Shown here: piece after piece, positions 15,211 to 26,092 of the stretch
Layout of the letters: every line of letters starts with the position of its first letter
How positions within the stretch are numbered: the first letter of the stretch is position 1
DNA from: Salpingoeca rosetta
Taxonomy: Eukaryota > Opisthokonta > Choanoflagellata > Craspedida > Salpingoecidae
Direction of reading: 5' to 3'
Length of the DNA stretch: 44,688 nt
NCBI RefSeq assembly: GCF_000188695.1
Contig: NW_004754921.1
Location: 1,049,038 to 1,093,725 of the forward strand
Notes under the pieces: generated by a model
Database searches by the model: none
What the model was told of the DNA's origin: nothing
Seen by the model: only the letters and a program-made list of their open reading frames with translations
Made by a program: the position numbers and the translations under genes

Positions 15211-16227
15211 GCGGGGCTGGCGGTGGTGATGATGATGGTGATGGTGATGGTGATGATGGTGATGGTGATTTGTTACTATCGTCGTCGTTGTCGCTGGTGT
15301 TGTTGGTCGTGGGTGGTCCGTGGTCGCCGTTGTTACGAGTGCCCCTGCCTTCATCGTCGTCGTTGTTGTCGTGATGATGAGCTTGATGATGAGCTTGATC
15401 TTCCACCGGCGCCCATCCGCCGCGTGCCCCACTCTATTTGCACCCGCAAGAGTCCGTCCATATGTTCATTGGAGTTTTAGATTCTTCCTCGCTCGCGTGT
15501 TTTGCTTTTGGTTTTGCTCGCAAGCTTTTGCGTGCGTCTGCAGTGAAGGTTACGCACCTCTTTCCTCTCGTGCTTCCTTCTCCTGCTTTCTTCTCCTCCC
15601 CTCTTTCTTTCTTTCTTTTTTGCTGCTTCTCGCACCCCTCTGCTTTGCGTTTGTCATACGGGCTTACACTTGCCCTCTTCTTCTCTTCTTTGTAATCTGT
15701 TCTTCACTATCCTCGGCATACCATGCCGTGTCATGCTGCTTGATCGCTTGCTGGTTTGTCCTTCTGCACCCCCCCCCCCCTTTATCTTCCCTCTTTCCCT
15801 TCCCTCTTTCTCTTCCTCTCTTTCTCTCTCCCCCCCCCCCCGCCCCTCTCCTTCTTTCCCTCCCCCTCCTTCCTCTTCCCTCCTCTTTCCTCCTATTCCT
15901 GGTTTCGTGTGTCTTGTGCTCGCTTCTTGTGCCTGCTACACCCTTCCGCGTGTCCTTATTGAGCTTGCCACCCCACGCTCGAACATGTGGCTGTCTCGCC
16001 ACGTGCCGCCAACCCTCACTGGTGGAGAAAAGGTGGCATGTGCCTGCATGTGTCGTGGCAAGGTCATTACAGAGCCGTCTTAGGGAGCTGTTGTTTACTC
16101 ATCGATCAATCAACGTGAAATCCCTTCACACACACAGACATACACACACACACACACCAGGGCGGAATGTACAGTTTGGGTTTGGAGACAAAAACGGGGA
16201 GTTGACATTGGGAAGAAGCGACGTGTA
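15211..16227. other. Convergent intergenic region with polypyrimidine tract
   Basis: 1017 bp between the stop codons of GGNBP2 (+) and SREK1IP1 (-), holding the 3' UTRs of both. 15211-15270 is TGATGG-rich. About 15550-15900 is strongly polypyrimidine (C/T) on the plus strand, with two runs of ten or more C (about 15770-15780 and 15831-15841). A short CA run lies at about 16125-16156. No gene is seen. Confidence 0.75.
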
Positions 16228-16992
16228 CTAATCGTCGCGGCTGTGCCTGTGCTTACTCTTCTTGCTCTTCTTGTGCTTGTGCTTCTTCTTGTCCTTGTGC
16301 CTCTTCTTCTCCTTGTGTCTCTTCTTGTCCTTCTTCTTGTGCTTCTTCCTGCCCCTCTTCTCGTCGCTGTCGCTTGCTGACCCGCGCCGGCCCAGGCGGT
16401 CTCGCTCCCGCCGCGACATGTAGTGCTGTTGTTGCGGTATTGCGTGAGCGTGTGAGTGAGAGTGTGTCAGTGTGTGCGTGTGTCTGTGTCAGTGTGAGTG
16501 TGTGTCTGTGTCTGTGTTTGTGTGTGTCTGTGTCTGTGTCTGCGTGTCTGTGTCTGCGTGTCTGTGTGGTTGGATGGTGCTTCGGACATGGCCTCTTGTT
16601 CCGCCCTCCCTCCATCACAGCCCAAGCCACCAGACAGCAGGCACAGATCGCATCAAAACACGACTCACCTTTTCCGATTTCTGCGGAGCACATGCAGACC
16701 ATGCCATGCAAGTCCGTGGAACATACAGAGGGGGGCAAAGGTCAGAGTGGTGATATGGGATGACAATGACGAGCTGTGCACATGCAAGCAGACATTGAAT
16801 GGGTACAGACTGTCCGTTCGACTTACCTCACGAAGAGGCGAGCGCGAGCGTGAGCGTGAGCGATCTCTGTTGCCGTGACGTTACATCAACACCACAGGGG
16901 TGAGTGAGTAAACGAGTGGGGGTGTGGTAGTGTGGGGGTGAGAGAGTGTGGGGGTGAGAGAGTGAGGGAGTGAACGTGGGTTTGTTTGAAGT

Positions 16993-17045
<53 letters not shown>

Positions 17046-17243
17046 CTTTGCTTGCTCACACGACAGCTCGCACGAGACCACAAAGCACTCGTGTGACTCA
17101 CAGTTCATCATCGGAAAGGCGGCCAAGATCGTTGTCTTCCTCGGAGTCTGTGTCACTGGACGTGGAGGAGACATCCAAATGCACCTGTCCCTGGTCACCA
17201 ACAGGAATGTAGTTCCTGCACTGGAACGCCAGATGACCAACTG

Positions 17244-17313
<70 letters not shown>

Positions 17314-17557
17314 CAGGATGCGCAATGTCGTTTTGACGCCACAAAAAGCAGGGACACCAGGCATTTGTTCACACGCACATGCACAAAACAAGGCTCTCTT
17401 TGCACACACTTTGCACACACTTTGCACACGCTTTGCAAACCCACGTACCAAAGCCACACTTCTTGCATGCACCAATCTTCTCTTGCACTTGGCCGGAGAG
17501 GCGCGCTGTGATGGCCTCAAGCGTGCGTGGCTTGTCGTCCTTTGGCAACCCACTCAT
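16228..17557 (-). CDS. SREK1IP1: SREK1-interacting protein 1 orthologue (zinc knuckle, SR/Lys-rich), 4 exons, 161 aa
   Basis: Minus-strand exons 17449-17557, 17102-17240, 16827-16866 and 16228-16425, phases 1, 2 and 0. The CCHC zinc knuckle CKKCGFVGHLAFQC (Cys31, Cys34, His39, Cys44) spans the first splice junction and is followed by LDVSSTSSDTDSEED (58-72), both diagnostic of this family, which in humans is about 155 aa with the same order. The 40-nt exon 3 encodes an Arg-Ser dipeptide stretch (DRSRSRSRSPLRE), and exon 4 a basic tail of KKH/KKD/KHRHS repeats. Likely role: nuclear partner of SR splicing factors. ATG 17557 was preferred over an upstream in-frame ATG (17677), because the family has only a short stretch before the knuckle. 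It is divergent from the next gene with 256 bp between starts. Confidence 0.9.
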
Positions 17558-17813
17558 CTTCGCGTCGAGTGAGTGTGTGTGGGGGGTGCAAGCTTGCTTG
17601 CTTGGTTCTGGTGTCGGCTGTGTCGCAGCAAACGTTTGCGGTGTGAGTTGTGACGATTGATGAATGTCTTCATGCAATTTTCAGCACACAGTGCCAAAGA
17701 CACAACACACACACACACACACACAGCCGGGAGCAGTGTAAGATTTCAGCGAGTTTTCCCCAATAAACAAGGGCACGCAAACACACACACACACACACAG
17801 ACACACACATGAG

Positions 17814-20372
17814 ATGTCGCTGCCCATTGGTGTGACAGAGTGTTGGGTACTTGTTGCCAGGCACTTGCTGGATGGCGGTGATGAGAAGGCGAACGAGGAG
17901 GAGGAGGAGCGACATCGCGTGTCTCACCATGCGAAGAAAGACCGACTTAGGTCCTTCTTCAACCTGATGATGACGTGCCGCCTCCTATACCACGACTTGC
18001 CGTGGGCGCTTCCAAAATGGTACCTGCGCCAAGTCGCCATGCCCGCGAACGCCAACATCCCAGCGTTTTCACGCCATAGCGTCACGCCTGACTTTCTCTT
18101 CCGCACGCAGTGGCTGGACTCGTTTCAAGAGGAGGTCACCACCGTGCAGCCACAGCCACAGCCACAGCCACAGCCACAGCATGCCGACGATGACGAGCCG
18201 GAGCAAAGCACACCTGCACAGCGCGCGGGCATCAGCAGCATGCCGCCGGCCAAGCTCAAGGCGTGGCTTGAAACCCGCTTTCTCGTGTACTCGTGGCTTG
18301 GCGTCACGTGGGACGCCACCTTCTGCATGTACCTTTGCGATGCAGTGTCAGACGCATCCTCCTTCTCGCCTTCGTTCCGGAACGACTTTGCCCGCTTCGG
18401 TCGCTTGAAGTTCGTCACCCTTCAGCGCCTGGAGCTATGGGCCAGCCGTGATCCTCCTCAGCAGCAGCAACAGCACTTGCAGCCGAAGCAGGATGATGAT
18501 GATGAGGATGATGACGAGGATGAGGATGAGGAGGAACAGGGCGCACCATCCGCTCATACATCACACGTCGCCGTGCAACAGGCACGCAGCAATGTGTCGT
18601 CCGCCGCCACCGATGGTGCCGCCCAGCACGCGGAAGCACTAGCAGATACACGGGCAGAGCACAGCAGTTTGCCCGTGAGCCCAACGCCAGCAACTTCAGC
18701 AACAACTCCAGCAACACTGGCCTCCTCTGCAGCGACGACTGCAGCTCCAATTTTGAAGCCTGCAGTGGTTTCGTTGGTCATCCAGCATGCAACGCAGGAT
18801 GCCATCACTCGGCTCGATCACAGTCTTGGTGTGCTCGGCCATCCACAGGTGGAGTTTCTGGAGATCAGTGCCACCAGCCGCATTCCAGTGCTACGCCTGC
18901 GCAACATCGACTGGCTTGAACTGCGAACGTCCGGCCCAGTTGACCGGCTGGAGTTGACACGCGTGAACCGGGTGTCCTGGAACCCGGCAAGCGAGCAACA
19001 AACCCGCATCCATGGCCAGTTTGGAGGCGTTCGCGACGTGGAGTTGCTTGGGTTTGGGGAGTCGAGGCTGGAACACATTGACGCCCTCGAGGGCGTGCCT
19101 TGTGTCACTCTCAACAACTGCCCACGCGTCACCAATCTGGGCCCTTTGAAGCGCGCCCAGACGGTGAAGCTGTACAGATCAAACGCCTCCGACCTTTCTG
19201 CAGTCAGCAATGTCCCAGAAGTGCACTTGGTCAGCTTGCCGAACGCTTCCATGGAAGCCTTGACACTGCGAAGCACGCGCGTCTGGCTCAAACACCTGCA
19301 CAGCCTCACAAACACGCTGAATGTGCCAAACGCCACGACCATCCGGGTCATTGATTGCCACAACTTACAGCGCATCGTTTGCGGTGATGGTACGGGACAC
19401 GATGCCGTTGGACACAGTCGCGACGGTGATAGTGATGGTGACGTAATCGGCGCTGGTGGTGTGCATCTGTCTTTGTTGCGAGTACGCGGATGCCCACGAA
19501 TGAAGACGCTGCCTTCATTTGAGCACGCAGACATTGTTGACATCGACATAGACCTGGAAGGCGAAAGCTTGCAGCGGCTGTGCCAGCGTGTTGACACCAT
19601 CATCCTGAACAAACCTGCATCGTTATCGCATCGCATACAGCAAGCACTGCACACGCTTCCCCCGCACGTGCGCGTGAAAATTTGTGATTTTTCGACCGGC
19701 CTCCTCGCGAACCCCTTGCCACCGTGCGTGGCGACACTCAAGTGCAAGATGTACAGCTCGAGTCTCGACGTTCATCATTACGCCCCGCATGTGCGGCACC
19801 TGAGCGCCGTCGGAATGGGTCACCGGCGCTCACTCCAAGGAGTTGACAAGCTGCCGCACCTCAAGCATGTGTTTGCGGGGCTGTGTACCATCTTCGCCAA
19901 GTTTGATGGCTGCCGAGCTGTTTCAGTCGTTGATTGCCCCGGGCACATTACCATCAACGCCGCGGAGGCAGTGTATGCTGTTCATGGTGAGGTGCGCTCC
20001 CTCACCAACGTGGCCAACGCAGAATTGCAAAACATGGATGAGAGGACCAATCCTTACAGCACAAGAAATGTCGCCACGTGCCGCGTGCTTGAGAGTCATA
20101 TTAACTCGCTTGCCCCGTTCGCGGGGGTGCAGCGCCTGCTGCTGGAAAAATGCACCTTTGACAGTCTTGATTACATGCCTGCGAGGCTGACGACGCTTCG
20201 ACTGCACAACTGCCGCATGAAGACACGCAGACACAAGTGGCCGGACGTTGTTCTCGTCGACAGGTCCAGGGAAGAGATGCTCACCATCATTCGTCGCCTC
20301 ATGCCCGCGTCTGCTCTTCGCGCTGATGGTGATGACGGCCACGACGTGGATGCAGGGTACACCGTGTCCTGA
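17814..20372 (+). CDS. Intronless F-box-like / leucine-rich repeat-like protein, 852 aa
   Basis: A single open frame of 852 codons. The N-terminus (about 1-75: LPIGVTECWVLVARHLL ... FFNLMMTCRLLYHDLPW) resembles an F-box in spacing (LP...., then a CRxxxHDLPW helix), followed by a Gln-Pro repeat (about 108-120), an acidic stretch (about 225-245) and an Ala/Ser/Thr linker. From about 325 to 830 there are irregular leucine-rich segments (VDRLELTRVNRVSWNP, VRDVELLGFGESRLEHI, RLLLEKCTFDSLDYMP) reminiscent of LRRs but without a regular period I can index. If both readings hold, it would be a substrate receptor of an SCF-type ubiquitin ligase; that is inference. The lack of introns is unusual here. 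Confidence 0.65.
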   Translation: MSLPIGVTECWVLVARHLLDGGDEKANEEEEERHRVSHHAKKDRLRSFFNLMMTCRLLYHDLPWALPKWYLRQVAMPANANIPAFSRHSVTPDFLFRTQWLDSFQEEVTTVQPQPQPQPQPQHADDDEPEQSTPAQRAGISSMPPAKLKAWLETRFLVYSWLGVTWDATFCMYLCDAVSDASSFSPSFRNDFARFGRLKFVTLQRLELWASRDPPQQQQQHLQPKQDDDDEDDDEDEDEEEQGAPSAHTSHVAVQQARSNVSSAATDGAAQHAEALADTRAEHSSLPVSPTPATSATTPATLASSAATTAAPILKPAVVSLVIQHATQDAITRLDHSLGVLGHPQVEFLEISATSRIPVLRLRNIDWLELRTSGPVDRLELTRVNRVSWNPASEQQTRIHGQFGGVRDVELLGFGESRLEHIDALEGVPCVTLNNCPRVTNLGPLKRAQTVKLYRSNASDLSAVSNVPEVHLVSLPNASMEALTLRSTRVWLKHLHSLTNTLNVPNATTIRVIDCHNLQRIVCGDGTGHDAVGHSRDGDSDGDVIGAGGVHLSLLRVRGCPRMKTLPSFEHADIVDIDIDLEGESLQRLCQRVDTIILNKPASLSHRIQQALHTLPPHVRVKICDFSTGLLANPLPPCVATLKCKMYSSSLDVHHYAPHVRHLSAVGMGHRRSLQGVDKLPHLKHVFAGLCTIFAKFDGCRAVSVVDCPGHITINAAEAVYAVHGEVRSLTNVANAELQNMDERTNPYSTRNVATCRVLESHINSLAPFAGVQRLLLEKCTFDSLDYMPARLTTLRLHNCRMKTRRHKWPDVVLVDRSREEMLTIIRRLMPASALRADGDDGHDVDAGYTVS

Positions 20373-20387
20373 TGATTGAAGTTGTTT

Positions 20388-20418
<31 letters not shown>

Positions 20419-20711
20419 CGGTGCATAAACATTACAATTTACGTTGGTGCACCGAACATGACGTTGTTGGTTTGTTGTTATTGTGACAAGCTGCAGCACA
20501 GTTTGACACGAACCAACACAGAACACATACCTATCGCTAGTGAAGAAGCGCGTAGTAAAAGGTGTTGCAATTAAATGGATCGAGTAAAAAGGCAGCAAGT
20601 GCAGACACACACTCGCACACAAACACAAACACACACACACGTCGTGTATAATCAACAGCATACTTCTCGTCACGAGCATACTTCAATTCAAGAGCAATAT
20701 GATGACACTGT
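20373..20711. other. Convergent intergenic region, F-box-like / GT47
   Basis: 339 bp between two stop codons. It contains a GTT repeat (about 20388-20417) and a short CA tract (about 20600-20640). Two 3' UTRs are expected. No gene is seen. Confidence 0.7.
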
Positions 20712-21839
20712 TCACCCTCCCCAACGGGCTGTACGTGTGTTGCCTTTGGGTAAAGTGCGTGCAAGCAGCGTCATGGCCGCGTCCATTGCATCCGGAGGAT
20801 CACCCGCATGGTCGTGCAACGTAACGCTGCGTGATGATGATCGCTGCGAGCGCATTACATCATCACGTGGTGGTGTGGAGAGCTGGAGGCGATGCGCAGC
20901 CCGGCCGAGGCGAGCACGTGCTGCGTCAACCCACCCAGATTCCAAGCGACCCAGCAGCTCTGTATACAACGCCGGGGCGGTCACATCTGTATCGACTACC
21001 ACAACCACATCATCAAGTCTCCCTGCGCTGCGGCCTGAACCCATAGAGGGAGAGGATTCGGAGGCAGTCATGCTGGGGAAGGCGTGAAGACCTTCTTCTT
21101 GGTTGCTGTGATCATGATCGTGTTTGATCCAGATGCCTGCAAGCACGCTGTCCATGGCCCGTCGCTGCAGCTCCAGGATGACGGGGATGCCGCCCATGAG
21201 CATGCAGTCGAACATGGCACGGCGCAAATCCGTGTCTCCGGGCGGCTGCAGGCAGAATTGGCTGTCTAGGTCTGATGATGGGTCATAAGTGGGCCGAGGC
21301 GGGAAGGCGGCAAGAGCGGAGGAAACAAAACCACTGGGTGCATCAGCCGTGGAAGAGAGCTATGCCAAAAGGAGTATGAAAAACACACACACATACACAC
21401 ACACACACACACACACGCAAGCACGCACACATTGCAGTGGACGTGTGACGGTGTGCATCACACATGCACGCAAATCGCACGCATCACCTCTCAGTACACA
21501 TCACACGTACAAGTTGCGAGCATGGTGAGTCCTGGGTTGAAGTAGTCACTGCGGCGTTGCCCTGAGGCGAGGTTTGGGGTGAAGAACAAGTCATTCAGAC
21601 CCAACACGCGCCCTCGCTGCACCAGTGCTGAGCTGGGCGTTTGCTGCAGCTCTCGCACAAGCCGTTTGCGATAGCGCTTCAGCCGCCAGCTGTTCGAGCA
21701 CAAGCATTTGGATGATCTCATGAACACACTGGAACATATTGTACATGCATGCACGCACGCACTTATGCTGAAGAGCAACACTCAGTAAACACAGATACAC
21801 ACACACACACACACACGCACACACACACACACACACACG

Positions 21840-21895
<56 letters not shown>

Positions 21896-22994
21896 CACAC
21901 ATGCACACATGGGGGCGCGTGCTCTCGTACCTGCGGTCAATGCTGCCTTGAAAGGCAAGGAGATGGGTGCGGTGGGTTTGGGTGGACTTGTTGAAGAGTT
22001 GCGGAAACACGCTTGCGTAGTTGCCGGCCCAGCCAAGGTGGAGAGGAGCATGGACGCCAGTCGGACATGCCATCACCCAGGGTGCACATGCGAGGCCAGA
22101 TGGGCAGTCCTCGTATCGATCAATCAGCGATACCAAGGTGTTGCTGTTGAGGTCGCATGCTTCTCTGGATATCCCGGCAGCGTGCTTCTCGTAGCTCTCT
22201 CGCCACCACCGCGAGCTGAACTTCCCACGCAATAATCAGGCAAACAAGTATGAACCGTAGGCAGGGGAAGCATGGGATGAGGACAAGGCAAGCGTGGCAA
22301 CGCACATGACACGGGGCGGACAACGCGGGTGCACGTGCATTCATCAGCGTTCAGAGTTGAATGTGTGCTGTGTGTGCTGATGGAAAGTTGGGCAGGCAAC
22401 TGCAGGCATTTCTGCATTTGGGGCCATGCGCAGCCCTTTTGAGGCTGTTCATGGTTTGCATGCAGGCAAGCGCGTTCTTCGCCTTCTTCTCACGTGGAAG
22501 CGGGGTAGTCTGTGGGACAGCGTGCCATTGCGTAGAAGCCGGGACTCTTGTTGGTAGAAAGCAGCGTAGTTTCGGGTGCAGCCGTAGGCGAACACGACGT
22601 CGGCGTCCGTGATGGAGGTCACGCGAAGCGGCGACAGCCACAGCCGAAGGTGCATCATCGCAGCCATGCGATACTCATTGGTGTCAAACAGCCAGCCGCG
22701 TCGTGCAAGCAGCGCCAGGGTTTCCAGTGCGGCCGCCGACATGTTGTTGTGCATTGGCGTGAGCGCCCGCACAACGTCGCGTGCAGACAGCGCCGTGCCA
22801 AACGCATCTTCCAGCGTTCCGTCTGACACGAACTCGTGATGCCGTTGAGCCAGCGTTGGCGGCTCCACCACATACACGCGGAGCTTAGGCTGTGGCACCC
22901 GCAGGGCATGCACGCTCAACACCAGCCCAAGTAGTAGAGCAAGCAGTGCACTCTGCAACCGAGCAAGAGGAACGCCGCTGCACAACGGAGTCAT
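20712..22994 (-). CDS. Exostosin/GT47-type glycosyltransferase, 4 exons, 507 aa
   Basis: Minus-strand exons 22494-22994, 21931-22220, 21511-21689 and 20712-21265 (phases 0, 2, 1). Residues about 15-31 form an uncleaved signal anchor (SALLALLLGLVLSVHAL), giving a type II Golgi topology. LRVYVVEPP (about 37-45) and the segment DADVVFAYG match the start of the exostosin domain. The C-terminal part has the family hallmark SQFCLQPPGD (325-334) followed by RRAMFDCMLMGGIPVI (338-353), the nucleotide-sugar-binding region. Likely role: transfer of a sugar from a UDP-sugar to a glycan in the Golgi; donor and acceptor cannot be told. ATG 22994 was chosen; an in-frame ATG at 23063 would add 23 residues but reach into the divergent neighbour's 5' region. 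The acceptor of exon 3 is ambiguous: an alternative at 21729-21731 adds 13 residues in frame. The exon 2 acceptor has a weak pyrimidine tract. Confidence 0.8.
21786..21894 (-). repeat. CA repeat in GT47 intron 2
   Basis: CA run on the plus strand, so TG in the gene's sense, just downstream of the donor at 21930. It fills most of the intron 21690-21930. Confidence 0.9.
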
Positions 22995-23074
22995 TCTCGT
23001 TGTCAGCGTCACGTTGTTTTCTTGCGCAACAGTCGTCCAAAAACCAAAACAACACAGAAGCAAAGAAGAGAGAG

Positions 23075-23733
23075 ATGGCGCTGCTTCGATCTGCTGCGGC
23101 CGCAGCTGGTGCTGTGGCTGCTGCTGCTGCTTGTGTTCGCCCTGTCACTGTGGCGGCAAGGCGGACGGCGATGACCCGTGCGCTTGTGCTGAACAAGGTG
23201 GATGACCTCGAGCTCCGCGAGATTGATGTGGACGAGCCCTTCACCGACGATGATGTCCGCATCGACATTCACAAAGTCGGCATCTGCGGCTCCGACATCC
23301 ACTACTACGAGGTGTGCCTGTATGTGCGCTTGTATCTGTGTGTGTGCATGAGCGTGTGCGTATGTGTGCGTGTGTGTATGTGTGTGTGTGCGTATGTGTG
23401 TGTATGTGTGTGTATATGTGTGTGTGTGTATGTGTGTGTGTGTGTGTCAGTCTGTGTCCTCGTGCCGCGGGCTTACGTGCACATGTTTGCTTTCGCTTTT
23501 GTTTGTTCCCACCTCATTTCCAACGACCAACCAGCATGGAAGCATCCCACCATTCTATGTGAACGAGCCCATGATCCTCGGCCACGAGGCATCTGGCATC
23601 GTCACGGAGGTTGGCAAGAACGTCACACACCTTAAGGTGAGCAGCTGTTGAGCCTGAAATGATGGCATCTTCTTCATGAGCGCTCCTCCTTTCCCTCACA
23701 GCGCCCCTATGCGTGTGTGTGTGTGTGTGTGTT

Positions 23734-23830
<97 letters not shown>

Positions 23831-25839
23831 ACGCGTGCATGCTGTGGATGTTGTAGGTTGGAGATCGCGTGTGCATGGAGCCGGGTGTGCCTGATTTCCG
23901 CAGCGATATCACGCTTGCTGGCAAGTACAACCTGGATCCCAACGTCCGCTTCTGGGCCACCCCACCCGCAGACTACGCCACCCAAATCAACGGAGCAGGT
24001 ATGCGTATGTGCGTCCGTGTGTGCGCGTGCGTGTGTGCGCGTGCGTGTGTGTGCGTGCGTGCGTGTGTGTGTGCGTGTGCGTGTGCGTGTGTGTGTGTAT
24101 GTGTGCGTGTGCGTGCGTGCGCGCGTCTCTGCCTCTGCCTCTGCCGCTGTCTCTGCCTCTGCCGCTGTCTCTGTGTGAAGACCTGTCTATTTGTCTGTGT
24201 ACCTGTTTATCTTTTCTGTTTGTTTTGTCATGTCAGTCCGTCCGCTCGTCAGAGCTGTGTATTGGTGTGGATGACCGTGTCTTTTCCATGCTCTTGGTTG
24301 TTGGACACGTGCGCTCATTGCACCACACCACCATCTTCACGCAGGGTCACCGTGGAAGGCTGGGCACGGCTGCCTCCGCCCGTCCGTGGTGCATCCTGGC
24401 GCATTCACGTTCAAGCTCCCCGACAATGTCCCGCTGGAGGTTGGTGCGTTGGTGGAGCCCCTCTCCGTCGGCATGCACGCCGCTACCAAGGCCCAGATCC
24501 GCCCAGGCGCAACGGTCCGTGCGTGTGTGTGTGCGTGTGCGTGTGCGTGCGTGTGCGTGTGCGTGTGCGTGTGTGTGTGTGTGTGTGGTTGTCCTTTAAG
24601 GTGGACACTTGATGCATGCACACATGAACGCAGGCGTCTCTGTGATTATTCATCATCCCATCTCATCAACAACACCCGTGTGCTCAACTTCCGACGCCAT
24701 CACTCCACCCCAACGCCTCAACACCTCACGCCGCCACCGTAGGCTGCTGTGCTCGGTGCGGGCCCCATTGGAATGGTGACGGTCCTGTCTGCGCTCGCTG
24801 CGGGCTGCTCGCGTGTTCTTGTCTCCGACCTCTCCCCTGCAAAGCTGAGCATTGCGGAGTCGCTCGCCCCAGGCAAGGTGAAGGCATTTCCTGCTGCTGG
24901 CGGCAGCGAGATTGATGAGATGAAGGCGCATCTTGGTGGGAAGGGCGCCGATGTCGTCTTTGAATGCGCCGGTCACCACGACGTCGCAGCAAACGCCGTC
25001 AAGGTGGGAACGCACACGTGCTGTTATTGCTGGTGCGTGTGTGTGTGTGTTTGCGTGAGTCAGTGTTTGGGTGAGTGAGTGAGTGGGTGAGTGAGTGAGT
25101 GAGTGTGTGTGAGTGAGTGAGTGAGTGACTGAGTGAGTGTGTGTGTGAGAGTGAGTGAGTGAGTGAGTGTGTGAGTGTGAGTGTGTGTGTGTGTGTGTGG
25201 GTGTACTGTGCGCGTCAATGTGCATCTACGGATGCATAAACGCTGGGTTCCGCATGCGTTTCAGTGTGTTGTTGCTACTTGTTGTATCGGGCGCTGCCAC
25301 AGCGCCACCCCGTTGTCCGCTCACAGCGCCATTTTCACACGCCACGGTCGCGTCTTCATATGAATGCTGCAGCTTGCTGGTATTGGGGGTCGTGTGATCC
25401 TGATTGGATGCGCAGCGCAACCCGTCCCGCTCGACGTCGGCCTCATGCTCGTGAGCTTCAATGTTCTGACAAACACGCATACCTACAAGCAAGGGGATTG
25501 TTGTACTACTTTGTTAGAGCCATGCATGTGCCAGCTCGGTGCACTGCTCACGGAGCTCAACCACACACACGCTTTCTCACGCACACACACACACTCTCTC
25601 ATGCACGCGTACACACATTTGCACTCTCATCTACAACCATCACGCACACACGTGTCACATATGCTGAATATCTGACAGACGAAAGAGCTGACGATGATGG
25701 GCATCTTCCGGTATGCGGGGGTGTACCCGGCAGCCATCAATCTCCTGAGTTCCGGCGCAATCGACCTCACGCCAATCATCTCAAAGCACTGGACGTACGT
25801 GTGCACACAAAAGTGTAATATTCAATCACGCACACACAC

Positions 25840-25872
<33 letters not shown>

Positions 25873-25875
25873 CAG

Positions 25876-25915
<40 letters not shown>

Positions 25916-26092
25916 GGGTATTGCTTGTGCTTTGCTTGCCTTTGTTCAGGTCTCTTGCCTCACCATGTGCTGCTCGTGTGTGTTGGTGGCGACAACAGGT
26001 TTGATCAGTCTGTTGAGGCGTTTGACTTTGCGCGCAACGCTCCCCCAGATGTCGTCAAGAACGTCATCCACGTCCGCAACGACGCCGAGTAA
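23075..26092 (+). CDS. Xylitol/sorbitol dehydrogenase (MDR, zinc) with presequence, 8 exons, 399 aa
   Basis: Exons 23075-23311, 23535-23636, 23857-23998, 24345-24514, 24743-25003, 25373-25450, 25679-25794, 25999-26092; all phases close. It is a medium-chain polyol dehydrogenase: Cys71 ([11 protein letters not shown]), His96 and Glu97 (LGHEASG) bind catalytic zinc; VLGAGPIG (220-227) is the dinucleotide site, and Asp246 at the end of the second strand favours NAD over NADP. Reaction: polyol plus NAD to ketose (xylitol to xylulose or sorbitol to fructose). The lobe that normally holds four structural-zinc Cys reads [18 protein letters not shown], with none of them. This lobe, together with RFWATPP, GHGCL and [14 protein letters not shown], resembles bacterial xylitol dehydrogenases. 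An insert of about 15 residues lies between ATPPAD and GHGCL. Residues 1-32 (Ala/Arg-rich, no acids) look like a mitochondrial presequence. Confidence 0.88.
23712..23829 (+). repeat. TG repeat in dehydrogenase intron 2
   Basis: A TG run of more than 100 bp that almost reaches the acceptor at 23856, an exception to the TG-near-donor trend seen elsewhere. Confidence 0.9.
25004..25372 (+). repeat. GTGA tetranucleotide tract in dehydrogenase intron 5
   Basis: The intron begins at the GTGGGA donor and carries GTGA/GTGT tetranucleotide repeats from about 25055 to 25200. The remainder is unique sequence up to the CAG acceptor. Confidence 0.85.

Noticed and set aside
23712..23829. CRISPR-like or phage-like repeat array
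   Set aside because: All regular repeats here are simple-sequence microsatellites without spacers, and the gene content is eukaryotic.
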